From the NCBI GenBank assembly GCA_023667285.1, contig JAMPAK010000001.1, positions 1,236,846 through 1,300,845 on the forward strand: a stretch of 64,000 nt of DNA. The letters run 5' to 3'. A program made the position numbers and the translations under genes. Every line of letters begins with the position of its first letter. Position 1 is the stretch's first letter. Of this stretch, positions 53,605-62,332 are shown in pieces. The notes below the pieces were generated by a model. It had not been told where the DNA came from. It ran no database searches and saw only the letters and a program-made list of their open reading frames with translations. This DNA is from Muribaculaceae bacterium (GTDB lineage: Bacteria; Bacteroidota; Bacteroidia; Bacteroidales; Muribaculaceae).

Positions 53605-54321
53605 ATGGGAAAAGTAAAAATTAAGAGAAAAAGCACCCTCATCGACATGACCGCGATGAGTGACGTGACTGTGCTCTTGCTTACTTTCTTCATGTTGACG
53701 TCAACCTTCCTCCAGAAGGAGCCGGTCACCGTAATGACCCCATCCTCTGTGTCGGAGCAGAAAGTGCCCACCGCCAACCTGGCGTCTGTGCTCGTCAGCC
53801 CCGAAGGGAAAGTTTTCATCTCCATAGCCGGCGATGCCGATGCAGCCACCAAGGACACTTGGGGTTCAGAGGCACTTCGCAAGACTATCCTGGATGAGGC
53901 AGTAACGCTCTACAACAAGCAGCACCCCAACAATCAGGTGCAGCTCACCGTGGCACAGCGCGAAGCTTTCTCAAAAATCAATATGTTCGGAGTTCCGTTC
54001 CAGGTTCTCCCCCAGTTCCTCTCCATGTCCCAGACCGAACAGGACAAGTTCATTTCTGACATGACCCAGAAGGGCGTTGGCATACCCATCAACGACAACA
54101 AGGACATGGACCGTCTCAATGAATTCCAGATCTGGATGCGAGCCATCTACAACTCAGGCAACGACAACCTTCAGAAAGCCATGAAGAAGGGCGAAGGTAT
54201 CGCTGTCAAGGCTGACAAGGACACCCCCTACACCACCGTGCACGATGTCCTCGACAACCTCCAGACCCTGAAGATGAACCGCTTCAGCATCATGACGGCT
54301 TTAAAATCTGAGCAAGAATAA
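53605..54321 (+). CDS. exbD: ExbD-family biopolymer transport protein (first copy)
   Basis: The 238-residue product has one N-terminal span carrying the essential Asp (LIDMTAMSDVTVLLLTFFML) and a long periplasmic domain, longer than in Proteobacteria, as is usual in Bacteroidota. It is the first of two exbD genes, 57 bases after exbB. Confidence 0.94.
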   Translation: MGKVKIKRKSTLIDMTAMSDVTVLLLTFFMLTSTFLQKEPVTVMTPSSVSEQKVPTANLASVLVSPEGKVFISIAGDADAATKDTWGSEALRKTILDEAVTLYNKQHPNNQVQLTVAQREAFSKINMFGVPFQVLPQFLSMSQTEQDKFISDMTQKGVGIPINDNKDMDRLNEFQIWMRAIYNSGNDNLQKAMKKGEGIAVKADKDTPYTTVHDVLDNLQTLKMNRFSIMTALKSEQE

Positions 54322-54326
54322 TCACT

Positions 54327-55073
54327 ATGGCACAAATTGAACAATCAGACGGCGGCAAAAAGAAAAAAGGCGCCCAGAAGAAAATGCAGATCCACGTGGA
54401 CTTCACGCCCATGGTGGATATGAACATGCTTCTGATTACATTCTTCATGCTTTGTACCACAATGATTAAGTCGCAGACTCTCACCATCTCACTCCCCTCC
54501 AACGAGAAGGTTGAGCAGAACCAGATGAACAAAGCCAAGGAATCTGAAGCAATCACACTGATCCTGACCACTGAACGCAATGCCAACGGAGATGTGAAGA
54601 ACGACGACAATGGTCGTCCGATGAACACCGTTTACTACTATGAGGGCATGCCTGAGGTTGCAGATACGGACGGCGACGGCCTGATCGACAACAACAAACT
54701 CAAGGCAGAGAAGTTCCTCGGCAACGACGGCAAACTCCAGCAGGGCATCCGCAAGATCCTCCATGACCGCAACAAACTCGTTCTCGAGAAGATTGACAAG
54801 GAGAAGGCACGCTGGCGCAACAAGGAGTTCTCTCCCAACAAGGAGATCAACGACTCCATCTACCAGGCCCGCGCCAAGGAGATCCGCAACGACTCCACTC
54901 TCACACGTCCTGTGGTCATCATCAAGGCAGCACCTGAAGCATCATGGGAGAGCCTGATCAGCGCACTCGACGAGATGCAGATCAACCAGATCTCACGCTA
55001 TCAGATTGACAACATCAATCAGGTAGACTCAGCGCTCATCATCGACTATCTCAAGAAGCATCCCTCTAAGTAA
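54327..55073 (+). CDS. exbD: ExbD-family biopolymer transport protein (second copy)
   Basis: The 248-residue product has the same layout, with the Asp in FTPMVDMNMLLITFFML and a charged periplasmic domain containing DTDGDGLIDNNK, which resembles a calcium-binding loop. It starts 5 bases after the first exbD. The two ExbD chains probably act as a heterodimer in the ExbB pore. Confidence 0.94.
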   Translation: MAQIEQSDGGKKKKGAQKKMQIHVDFTPMVDMNMLLITFFMLCTTMIKSQTLTISLPSNEKVEQNQMNKAKESEAITLILTTERNANGDVKNDDNGRPMNTVYYYEGMPEVADTDGDGLIDNNKLKAEKFLGNDGKLQQGIRKILHDRNKLVLEKIDKEKARWRNKEFSPNKEINDSIYQARAKEIRNDSTLTRPVVIIKAAPEASWESLISALDEMQINQISRYQIDNINQVDSALIIDYLKKHPSK

Positions 55074-55119
55074 TCTGTTGATGAAGATATATACTAACCT
55101 GAAAAATCTCGAATGACAT

Positions 55120-55974
55120 ATGGCAAAAGATGTAGATCTTTCATCATCAGAATGGATTGACCTTATATTTGAAGGCAAAAATAAGGACTTCGGTGCATAT
55201 CAGCTCCGCAAGGAGTCTGCCAAGCGCCACAACCGCGCTATGCTCGTCATCATTGTTGTCCTCCTTATCGTAGCTCTTCTCGGACTGCTCGCCAACACTG
55301 TCCTCACAGGCTCTGAAGCCCGTCCTGAGGACCAGATTGAGCAGACCATCATCGACTACTCAGCCGATGAGCAGGAAGAGCAAGAGGAAGAGGAAGAGAT
55401 GCAGCGCGTTGAAGAGCAGCAGCCCGAAGCTCTCCCCGAGGAGATTCTCAACACCGTAAAGGCTACTGAGCTCCAGATCACCAAGGACGAAGAGGTGGTC
55501 GAGGAAATCAAGAGCCAGGACGAACTCAAGGAGACAGACACCGCCGTGGGTACCACTGACTTTGACAAGGGTACCGACGACCTCAATGTGGTCCGCGAGC
55601 ACAAGGAGGAGGTTATCGTCGAGGAGAAGAAACCTGAACCCGTCGACGACAACAAAGTCTTCGACGTGGTTGAACAGAAGCCCCAGTTCCCCGGTGGCGA
55701 TGCAGCCCTTCTCAAGTGGATCGGCGAGCATATCCGCTACCCGGCCATGGCTCAGGAGAACAATATCCAGGGTCGTGTGGTGGTTCAGTTCGTCGTCACC
55801 AAGACCGGTTCAATCGGTGAGGTGAGAGTGATCCGCGGCAAGGATCCCGACCTCGACAAGGAGGCCGTGCGCGTCGTGAAGTCACTTCCCAAATTCGTCC
55901 CCGGCAAGATGAACGGACACAGCGTGAACGTATGGTATACACTCCCAATCTCGTTCAAGCTCCAGGGCATCTGA
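55120..55974 (+). CDS. tonB: TonB energy-transducing protein
   Basis: The 284-residue product has a span at about 40-64, an acidic Glu-rich linker (QEEQEEEEEMQRVEEQQ) in place of the usual Pro-rich one, and a C-terminal TonB domain (VVEQKPQFPGGDAALLKWIG, NVWYTLPISFKLQGI). It links the ExbB-ExbD motor to SusC-type receptors. The C-terminal domain is closely similar to that of the M56 fusion protein at 36798. Confidence 0.96.
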   Translation: MAKDVDLSSSEWIDLIFEGKNKDFGAYQLRKESAKRHNRAMLVIIVVLLIVALLGLLANTVLTGSEARPEDQIEQTIIDYSADEQEEQEEEEEMQRVEEQQPEALPEEILNTVKATELQITKDEEVVEEIKSQDELKETDTAVGTTDFDKGTDDLNVVREHKEEVIVEEKKPEPVDDNKVFDVVEQKPQFPGGDAALLKWIGEHIRYPAMAQENNIQGRVVVQFVVTKTGSIGEVRVIRGKDPDLDKEAVRVVKSLPKFVPGKMNGHSVNVWYTLPISFKLQGI

Positions 55975-56002
55975 TAAAAACTCTCTGAAAACAGACTCTG
56001 TC

Positions 56003-56046
56003 AGTTTCCCCGCCTCCTCCACGGAGGACGGGGAAACTTTTTTATT
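56003..56046 (+). terminator. Terminator of the tonB operon
   Basis: AGTTTCCCCG (56003-56012) pairs with CGGGGAAACT (56029-56038), and the inner CCTCC/GGAGG extends the stem. Six T follow. Confidence 0.9.
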
Positions 56047-56075
56047 GACTATATCAATGGAAATGACTATCTTTG
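56045..56075 (+). promoter_or_regulatory. Promoter of tsaD, abutting its start codon
   Basis: TTG (56045-56047), 20 bases, TATCTTTG (56068-56075). Only eight bases (CATCTGAT) separate it from the ATG at 56084, so the mRNA should be nearly leaderless. The -33 box overlaps the tail of the tonB terminator. Confidence 0.75.
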
Positions 56076-56083
56076 CATCTGAT

Positions 56084-57103
56084 ATGAGCAGTATAACTAT
56101 ATTGGGCATAGAGTCGTCGTGTGACGACACATCGGCAGCCGTCATTCGCGACGGGCTGCTGTTGAGCAATGTGATTGCATCTCAGGACGTGCATGCAGAG
56201 TATGGCGGCGTTGTGCCTGAACTAGCCTCCCGCGCCCATCAGCAGAACATAGTTCCCGTCGTCGACACCGCGCTGAAACGCGCCGGCATCGACAAGCATG
56301 ACCTTACGGCCATAGCTTTCACTCGAGGGCCCGGTCTGCTGGGGTCGCTGCTTGTGGGAACGTCGTTTGCTAAAGGGATGTCACTGGGACTTAGGATTCC
56401 CATCGTCGATGTCAATCACCTTCACGGCCATGTGCTTTCTCACTTCATCAGACGCGAGGAGAGTGACGCCGTTCCTGATTATCCTTTCCTGTGCCTGCTT
56501 GTCTCAGGTGGAAACAGCCAGATAATTCTTGTCCGCAACTTTAACGACATGGAGATACTGGGACGCACCATCGACGATGCCGCCGGAGAGGCGTTTGACA
56601 AGTGTGCCAAAGTAATGGGGCTCCCCTACCCTGGCGGCCCACATATAGACCGTCTTGCAGCCCAAGGTGATCCCAAGCGATTCAAGTTTGCCAAGCCTCA
56701 TATTCCCGGCCTTGACTATAGTTTCAGCGGACTGAAGACTTCGTTTCTCTACACTATACGTGATAATCTCAAGAAGAACCCGACGTTTATAGAGGAGCAC
56801 AAGGCTGACCTGGCCGCCTCTCTGCAGTCAACAATCATTGCAATCCTTATGGACAAACTCGACAAGGCGGTCAAGGAGACCGGAGTGAGGACCATAGCAA
56901 TAGGCGGAGGAGTCTCGGCAAACTCAGGCGTGCGCAATGCAGTGGCCGACTATTGCCGGCGCCATAGGCTCACTGCTTTCATCCCTCCGCGTCTGTTCAC
57001 CACTGACAATGCCGCCATGGTGGCCATTGCCGGATATTTCAAATACCTCGACCGCGACTTCTGCCGATATGATGAGGTCCCATATGCGAGGGTAAACATC
57101 TGA
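56084..57103 (+). CDS. tsaD: tRNA N6-threonylcarbamoyladenosine synthase, catalytic subunit
   Basis: The start at 56084 (MSSITILGIESSCDDTSAA) gives 339 residues, the usual length. Conserved features are the metal-binding VNHLHGHVLSH, the ATP-grasp-like LVSGGNSQIILV, and GEAFDKCAKVMGLPYPGGP and TDNAAMVAIAG near the end. With TsaB and TsaE it adds the threonylcarbamoyl group to A37 of ANN-reading tRNAs. An in-frame ATG at 56045 was rejected because it lies in the promoter. Confidence 0.97.
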   Translation: MSSITILGIESSCDDTSAAVIRDGLLLSNVIASQDVHAEYGGVVPELASRAHQQNIVPVVDTALKRAGIDKHDLTAIAFTRGPGLLGSLLVGTSFAKGMSLGLRIPIVDVNHLHGHVLSHFIRREESDAVPDYPFLCLLVSGGNSQIILVRNFNDMEILGRTIDDAAGEAFDKCAKVMGLPYPGGPHIDRLAAQGDPKRFKFAKPHIPGLDYSFSGLKTSFLYTIRDNLKKNPTFIEEHKADLAASLQSTIIAILMDKLDKAVKETGVRTIAIGGGVSANSGVRNAVADYCRRHRLTAFIPPRLFTTDNAAMVAIAGYFKYLDRDFCRYDEVPYARVNI

Positions 57104-57106
57104 CTT

Positions 57107-58381
57107 ATGCAAATATCAGTCATAGTCATCGGCGATGAGCTTCTCATCGGGCAAGTGACAGACACAAACTCCGGGATGATAGCCCGCACCATCTCACCAT
57201 ATGGCTGGGAGGTCAGGACTGTGATGACCGTCGGAGACAATGGAGACGACATCAGTCGTGCAATCGACGAGGCTTTCATACTCACGGATGTCATAATCAC
57301 CACAGGTGGCCTCGGCCCCACTAAGGACGACCTGACAAAACAGGTGTTGTGCGACTATTTCGGCGGCACACTTGTCGAGAACCCCGCAGTGACACAGAAT
57401 ATCATGGAAATATTCAATCGTCGCGGCATAAAGCTCAACAGACTCACCGCCGCTCAGGCTCTTGTGCCTACATCATGCCGCGTGATCCAAAATCGTGTAG
57501 GCACCGCCCCGATCATGTGGTTTGAACGTCCGGACGGCAAAGTGCTTGTGGCAATGCCGGGGGTGCCATTCGAGACCTCGACAATGCTCAGTGAGGCCGT
57601 ATTGCCTCAGCTGCTTGAAAAATTCAACTCCGCCATAGACATAGCGCACTCCACGCTTATGGTGGCCGGATTTACTGAGAGCGATCTCGCCCAGACGCTT
57701 GATGGGATTGAGAGCACTCTACCACCCTACCTGCACCTAGCCTATCTACCCAAGCCGGGGTTGATAAGGCTCCGCATTGATGGCCGTGGCCACGGCGGAG
57801 AGTTTGTGAGAGGTGAGGTCGAGCGTGTAGCTGACGAGATTTACGGACTTCTGGGCTCCGACCATGTGTTGAGCCGCAGGGATCAGACCGCAGCCGAGAT
57901 TCTGCTGGAACGCTGCCGCTCTAAGGGTCTGACCATAGCCACAGCCGAGAGCTGCACCGGAGGCAACATTGCCCACCAGTTGACACTCATCCCCGGAGCC
58001 TCAGATGTTGTGGCCGGAGGAATCGTCTCATACAGCAACGATGTGAAGATGCGCGCCCTGGGAGTGAGGGTGGAGACACTGGAGGCACATGGAGCTGTGA
58101 GCATGGAGACAGTGCGCGAGATGACCGCAGGCGCCATGACTGTGACCGGAGCGAAGATAACCGTTGCGACGAGTGGAATAGCCGGTCCCGGAGGAGGCAC
58201 ACCTGAGCAACCGGTGGGAACGGTCTGGATTGCTGCCCGGCTTGACCCCGGGTTTACCGACAAGAAATGCATTGAGGCTTGGACTTTGGGACATTTCACC
58301 GGTTCGCGTGAGCGCATCATAGAGACCGCCACCACCCACGCCCTCCTTCTCGCTGTCAGGCTCATCGACCAGATTCTCTAA
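57107..58381 (+). CDS. cinA: CinA-family protein (NMN deamidase / competence-damage inducible)
   Basis: The 424-residue product has an N-terminal molybdopterin-binding-like domain (VIGDELLIGQVTDTNSGMIA, ITTGGLGPTKDD) and a C-terminal CinA/PncC domain (TAESCTGGNIAHQL, VATSGIAGPGGGTPEQPVGT) that deamidates nicotinamide mononucleotide in pyridine-nucleotide recycling. Full-length. It starts 3 bases after tsaD and is probably cotranscribed. Confidence 0.95.
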   Translation: MQISVIVIGDELLIGQVTDTNSGMIARTISPYGWEVRTVMTVGDNGDDISRAIDEAFILTDVIITTGGLGPTKDDLTKQVLCDYFGGTLVENPAVTQNIMEIFNRRGIKLNRLTAAQALVPTSCRVIQNRVGTAPIMWFERPDGKVLVAMPGVPFETSTMLSEAVLPQLLEKFNSAIDIAHSTLMVAGFTESDLAQTLDGIESTLPPYLHLAYLPKPGLIRLRIDGRGHGGEFVRGEVERVADEIYGLLGSDHVLSRRDQTAAEILLERCRSKGLTIATAESCTGGNIAHQLTLIPGASDVVAGGIVSYSNDVKMRALGVRVETLEAHGAVSMETVREMTAGAMTVTGAKITVATSGIAGPGGGTPEQPVGTVWIAARLDPGFTDKKCIEAWTLGHFTGSRERIIETATTHALLLAVRLIDQIL

Positions 58382-58414
58382 TTCATATATCTCATATCTC
58401 ACCTTAATTTCACC

Positions 58415-59899
58415 ATGAGACATCTTTTTTTAATCTCAGTCATGGTGGCGGGAGCGGCCTTCGCAAAAACCTCGCTGCCACAAGTGATGCCCTCGCCAGG
58501 CTCAACAGTATCACCTGACACACGGCTCACCATCACCTTCCCTTCAGCCCCCACAGTCGGCAGCGAAGGTGTAATCCGAATATTTGACGCGGCCTCAGGA
58601 GCCCAAGTTGACAGCCTTGACCTCTCCATACCCGCCGGCCCAACCACACGCACCACTCTCCCCAAGGCTCCCTACACCCTTGAGCCTTACAACTATTATC
58701 AGCCCCGGGAGACAAATGCCACATGCAAGGCAGGGACTCCGTCAGGGACCGCAGCCCGCGACACCTCCAACTATCAACTCACCATCATCGGAGGCCTCAC
58801 CGACGGTTTTCATTTCTATCCTGTGATTGTGAAGGGAACAACCGCCGAGATTTACCCACACAATAATATGCTCGAATATGGCAAAGAGTATTATGTCACT
58901 GTCCCTTCCTCTGCCTTCAAATTTGAGAAGGGCAAGTTCAAAGGCATCTCCGCTAAGGACGGATGGAGATTCTCCACACGCACAGAGGCGCCGAGCCCTG
59001 AGCGGAGGGACCTCACAGTGGCTCAGGATGGGACAGGTGATTTCCTCACTGTCCAGGGTGCGCTCGACCATATCCCGGACTTCAGCACCGAGCCCTGGCG
59101 CATATATGTCAAGAACGGCGACTATGAGGAACTGGTCTACTTCCGCAACAAACGCAACCTCACGATTGAGGGAGAGAGCCGCGAAGGGGTCTATATCCAC
59201 TACGCCAATAATGAGGTGTTCAACCCTCACCCTACCGACGTTAGCACTAATGAGTGGCTCGGCACATTCCCCTCACGCCGTGCTCCATTCATGGCCGACA
59301 ACTGCACCGACCTCACCATTAAAAATCTCACCGTAGCCACTACCCTCACCGGACAGGCCGAGGGACTTCTCATCAACGGCCAGCGCACGCGGCTTGAGAA
59401 TATCACCGTGAACGGCTCAGGCGACGCTCTTCAGGTCAATGGCTCAGTCTATCTCGAGGGATGCGCCATCAACGGACATGGCGACACTGTGCTGGGTCGT
59501 GGCCCCGCGTTCTTCAAGAACTGCACGCTCACATCCAGCGGTCCGTTTGCATGGATACGCAACGGCGCTGCTAATCATGGTGATGTCTTCGTGGACTGCA
59601 CACTCATCGGCACCGGAGAACGCTCACTGTTTGCACGCACAAACAGCCAATATCCCCATTGCGAGTTTGTGCTGATTGACTGCACAATAGACAACATTCC
59701 GGCTGAAGGCTGGAGCGGCCTCGACAAAATGGATGCAACATATGTCCGCTATTGGGAAGCCGGAAGCAAGAACCCCGATGGGACTCCGGCCGACACCTCC
59801 AAGCGCGCCAAGGGTTCGCGTGTGCTCGACCCCGTCAAGGACCATTCGCTCATAGACCTCTATCGTAACCCCGAGTGGGTACTGGGATGGAAACCTTGA
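58415..59899 (+). CDS. Secreted pectinesterase-like protein with N-terminal Big_5-like domain
   Basis: The 494-residue product has a signal peptide (MRHLFLISVMVAGAAFA), an Ig-like N-terminal domain (VMPSPGSTVSPDTRLTITF) and a pectinesterase-type parallel beta-helix (VAQDGTGDFLTVQGALDHIP, RNLTIEGESREGVYI, MADNCTDLTIKNLTVATTL). In true pectin methylesterases the sequence reads QDTL and VDFIFG; here the matching positions read GDALQ (about residue 335) and GHGDTVLGRGPAFF (about 355), so both Asp remain but the surroundings differ. It may act on a different ester-bearing glycan. It follows cinA by 33 bases. Confidence 0.85.
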   Translation: MRHLFLISVMVAGAAFAKTSLPQVMPSPGSTVSPDTRLTITFPSAPTVGSEGVIRIFDAASGAQVDSLDLSIPAGPTTRTTLPKAPYTLEPYNYYQPRETNATCKAGTPSGTAARDTSNYQLTIIGGLTDGFHFYPVIVKGTTAEIYPHNNMLEYGKEYYVTVPSSAFKFEKGKFKGISAKDGWRFSTRTEAPSPERRDLTVAQDGTGDFLTVQGALDHIPDFSTEPWRIYVKNGDYEELVYFRNKRNLTIEGESREGVYIHYANNEVFNPHPTDVSTNEWLGTFPSRRAPFMADNCTDLTIKNLTVATTLTGQAEGLLINGQRTRLENITVNGSGDALQVNGSVYLEGCAINGHGDTVLGRGPAFFKNCTLTSSGPFAWIRNGAANHGDVFVDCTLIGTGERSLFARTNSQYPHCEFVLIDCTIDNIPAEGWSGLDKMDATYVRYWEAGSKNPDGTPADTSKRAKGSRVLDPVKDHSLIDLYRNPEWVLGWKP

Positions 59900-59948
59900 G
59901 CATATCGGGTTAAAAAATGTAACCAATTGCTAAAAACACGTCCTCATC

Positions 59949-59980
59949 TTTGGCAAACTCGCGGAAAATCATTAACTTTG
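59949..59980 (+). promoter_or_regulatory. Promoter of the rpmB operon
   Basis: TTTG (59949-59952), 20 bases, TAACTTTG (59973-59980), a perfect consensus. A leader of about 125 bases follows, with CCGAG/CTCGG and CTCAT/ATGAG pairings that may form an autoregulatory structure. Confidence 0.8.
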
Positions 59981-60110
59981 CAGCCGAGTTTTGTGGCTCA
60001 TCCTCGAAAGTCCTCGGAAAGATGCACCGATGGATGATATGAGACGTGAGATGGCGGCCACCGGCTCCCCGTCAACACAAGTAAAATCAAAGAGATAAAA
60101 ACCAACAGCC

Positions 60111-60368
60111 ATGTCAAAAATTTGTCAGATTACAGGCAAGAAAGCAATGGTGGGCAACAATGTGTCGCACTCCAAGCGTCGCACCAAGCGCAAGTTTGAT
60201 GTCAATCTCTTCAACAAGAAATTCTTCTGGGTTGAGGAGCAGGCTTGGATCACCCTGACCATCTCAGCCGCAGGGCTCCGCACCATCAACAAGAAAGGCC
60301 TTGACGCAGCAATCAAGGATGCTGCTCAGAAGGGCTACATCACAGAAATCACATACCTCGATATTTAA
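60111..60368 (+). CDS. rpmB: Ribosomal protein bL28
   Basis: The 85-residue product starts [20 protein letters not shown], the typical bL28 N-terminus, and continues with the basic [20 protein letters not shown]. Large-subunit protein near the exit site. First gene of the bL28-bL33-DUF4295 set. Confidence 0.97.
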   Translation: MSKICQITGKKAMVGNNVSHSKRRTKRKFDVNLFNKKFFWVEEQAWITLTISAAGLRTINKKGLDAAIKDAAQKGYITEITYLDI

Positions 60369-60379
60369 TATAGAAGAAG

Positions 60380-60568
60380 ATGGCAAAGAAAGCTAAAGGA
60401 AATCGCGTTCAGGTCATCCTCGAGTGCACCGAACACAAGGCTAGCGGTATGCCCGGGACTTCCCGTTACATCACCACTAAGAACCGCAAAAATACAACTG
60501 AGCGTCTGGAGTTGAAGAAATACAACCCCATCCTCAAGAAAGTAACCGTCCACAAAGAAATCAAATAA
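60380..60568 (+). CDS. rpmG: Ribosomal protein bL33
   Basis: The 62-residue product ([40 protein letters not shown]) is bL33. It has one Cys and no CxxC pairs, so it is the zinc-free form. It starts 11 bases after rpmB. Confidence 0.96.
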   Translation: MAKKAKGNRVQVILECTEHKASGMPGTSRYITTKNRKNTTERLELKKYNPILKKVTVHKEIK

Positions 60569-60581
60569 TTCTCACTGACTC

Positions 60582-60731
60582 ATGGCAAAGAAAACCGTCG
60601 CCTCACTTCAGAAAGGAGAAGGCCGCACATACAGCAAGGTGATCAAAGTAGTCAAGTCGGCGAAGACAGGTGCTTACACCTTCCAGGAACAGATGGTACC
60701 CAACGACGCCGTCAAAGACGTTCTCAAATAA
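60582..60731 (+). CDS. DUF4295 small ribosome-associated protein
   Basis: The frame encodes 49 residues beginning MAKKTVASLQKGEGRTYSKV and ending NDAVKDVLK. This basic protein is found right after bL28 and bL33 in Bacteroidota and is annotated as DUF4295. Its position and charge suggest a ribosomal role. It starts 13 bases after rpmG and ends just before a strong terminator. Confidence 0.9.
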   Translation: MAKKTVASLQKGEGRTYSKVIKVVKSAKTGAYTFQEQMVPNDAVKDVLK

Positions 60732-60750
60732 TCTACTTCAGATTCCCCAT

Positions 60751-60794
60751 CATCATCGGGTCACACCCTCTATCGGGTTTGTGACCCGATGATG
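60751..60794 (+). terminator. Terminator of the rpmB-rpmG-DUF4295 operon
   Basis: CATCATCGGGTCACA (60751-60765) pairs perfectly over 15 bp with TGTGACCCGATGATG (60780-60794). TTTTAAAA follows. Confidence 0.92.
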
Positions 60795-60832
60795 TTTTAA
60801 AATAAGTTAATATCAGTAGTTGTTGCAGCATT

Positions 60833-60861
60833 GTGTTACAATTGTCACACTGTTGTAACAC
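60833..60861 (+). promoter_or_regulatory. Operator-like perfect inverted repeat
   Basis: GTGTTACAA (60833-60841), 11 bases, TTGTAACAC (60853-60861). It lies immediately upstream of the TAACTTTG element at 60870, where a -33 box would otherwise be; no TTTG is found at the normal spacing. A dimeric regulator could bind here and activate or repress. Confidence 0.6.
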
Positions 60862-60869
60862 CAGTGTCG

Positions 60870-60877
60870 TAACTTTG
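60870..60877 (+). promoter_or_regulatory. -7 promoter element of candidate small RNA gene
   Basis: TAACTTTG, perfect match. It follows the inverted repeat and starts a unit that ends at the terminator near 61027. Confidence 0.6.
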
Positions 60878-60883
60878 TAGTGT

Positions 60884-61027
60884 GAAAATAAAACGGCCAT
60901 ATGAGCCGGCAAGATATAAAAAATCAATACCTGACACAGAAAATAACGGTTGCAAAACAATAGTTCATACTAAACCAATCATTTATCGCATCAATAGGAT
61001 CATTCAGCCGGAATGATCCTAATTTTT
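60884..61027 (+). ncRNA. Candidate small RNA
   Basis: A -7 element at 60870 and a rho-independent terminator (TAGGATCATT at 60995-61004 pairing with AATGATCCTA at 61012-61021, then a T run) delimit a transcript of about 145 bases. It lies between the terminator of the rpmB operon and that of the convergent aminotransferase gene, so it is a unit of its own. The only reading frame (60901-60963, 20 codons, MSRQDIKNQYLTQKITVAKQ) has no visible ribosome-binding context; a small peptide is possible. The exact 5' end is estimated. Confidence 0.55.
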
Positions 61028-61065
61028 TGTCTATACTTTCAACCGCTCAACCCTCATAAAAAGAC

Positions 61066-61098
61066 ACTGCCTGCATGAGTCATCCTCATGCAGGCAGT
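61066..61098 (-). terminator. Terminator of the aminotransferase operon
   Basis: ACTGCCTGCATGAG (61066-61079) pairs perfectly with CTCATGCAGGCAGT (61085-61098). On the minus strand TCTTTTTATG follows. Confidence 0.9.
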
Positions 61099-61112
61099 TG
61101 ACTGGCAAGGAT

Positions 61113-62312
61113 TTATTCAGTGCGTCCTGGATAAGCCTTGAGGGCTGCGGACAGGACTTTCATTGCACGGGCCAAATCAGGCTTTTTCAGGACGTAGGCC
61201 ATGCGCACCTCGTCGTGTCCCATTCCCGGAGTGGTGTAGAAGCCGGAGGCCGGCGCCATGAAGATAGTGTCGCCATCGAGGTTAAAGTCGCTGAGACACC
61301 ACTGGCAGAAACGGTCAGCATCGTCCACCGGCAGTTTGACAACTGTATAGAAGGCGCCCATTGGGATGGGTGTGTAGCACCCCGGTATCTTGTTGATCTG
61401 GTCTATCAGAAATTTACGACGCTCTACATACTCATTGTAGGTCTCGAGCATATAGCCGGGCGAAGTGTCGATTGACGCTTCTGCCACTATCTGCCCCAGC
61501 AATGGGGGGCTGAGACGGGCCTGGCAGAATTTCATCACGTTTTTCTTCAGTTCAGGATGCTTGGTGATGAGTGCGCCAATGCGTATGCCACACTCATTGT
61601 AACGCTTTGAGACGGAATCAATCAGAACCACCTGCTCCTCCACTCCGGGGAGATGGAATGCAGAGATATAGGGTGCGCCTGTGTAGCAGAACTCGCGATA
61701 GACCTCGTCTGAGAACAGGTAGAGGTCATATTTCTTGACAAGATCGCGTATCTGAAGCATCTCCTTCATCGTGTAGAGATAGCCCGTGGGATTGTTCGGG
61801 TTGCAGATCAGGATACCCTTTGTCCGTTCTGATATCAGTTCCTCAAACTTCTCAACAGGTGGCAGAGAGAAACCATCGTCTATATTGGAGGGGACGGTGA
61901 TAATCTTAGCTCCGGCTGAGATGGCAAAGGCCATATAGTTTGCATAGGCAGGCTCAGGGACAATTATCTCATCGCCCGGATCAAGGCATGCCAGGAAAGC
62001 GAAAAGCACGGCCTCAGATCCTCCGGCGGTGACTATTATATCATCGACGTCAACATCGATATTGAAGCGATGATAATATTCCTTGAGTTTTACTCTGAGA
62101 GAAAGAAGGCCATCAGAGGGACTATACTCAAGCACCTCGCGGTCAATGTGGCGGAGAGCCTCCATGCCCTCCTGGGGTGTGGGGAGGTCAGGCTGTCCGA
62201 TGTTGAGATGAAACACATTGATGCCCCTGGCTCTCGCCTCGGCTGCAAGAGGAGCCAGACGCCTGATGGGGGATGCGGGCATGAGTGTGCCGCGTTCAGA
62301 TACTTTTGGCAT
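61113..62312 (-). CDS. Class I/II pyridoxal-phosphate aminotransferase
   Basis: The 399-residue product is a fold-I aminotransferase of the AspC/AAT group: FHLNIGQPDLPTP near the N-terminus, TAGGSEAVLFAF, CNPNNPTGYLY, FSDEVYREFCY, and the PLP-lysine segment DSVSKRYNECGIRIG. The substrate is probably aspartate or another amino acid with 2-oxoglutarate; the exact specificity cannot be read here. It follows the GlmU-like gene by 20 bases. Confidence 0.92.
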   Translation of the reverse strand: MPKVSERGTLMPASPIRRLAPLAAEARARGINVFHLNIGQPDLPTPQEGMEALRHIDREVLEYSPSDGLLSLRVKLKEYYHRFNIDVDVDDIIVTAGGSEAVLFAFLACLDPGDEIIVPEPAYANYMAFAISAGAKIITVPSNIDDGFSLPPVEKFEELISERTKGILICNPNNPTGYLYTMKEMLQIRDLVKKYDLYLFSDEVYREFCYTGAPYISAFHLPGVEEQVVLIDSVSKRYNECGIRIGALITKHPELKKNVMKFCQARLSPPLLGQIVAEASIDTSPGYMLETYNEYVERRKFLIDQINKIPGCYTPIPMGAFYTVVKLPVDDADRFCQWCLSDFNLDGDTIFMAPASGFYTTPGMGHDEVRMAYVLKKPDLARAMKVLSAALKAYPGRTE

Positions 62313-62332
62313 ACACTTTTGGTTTATGGTAG

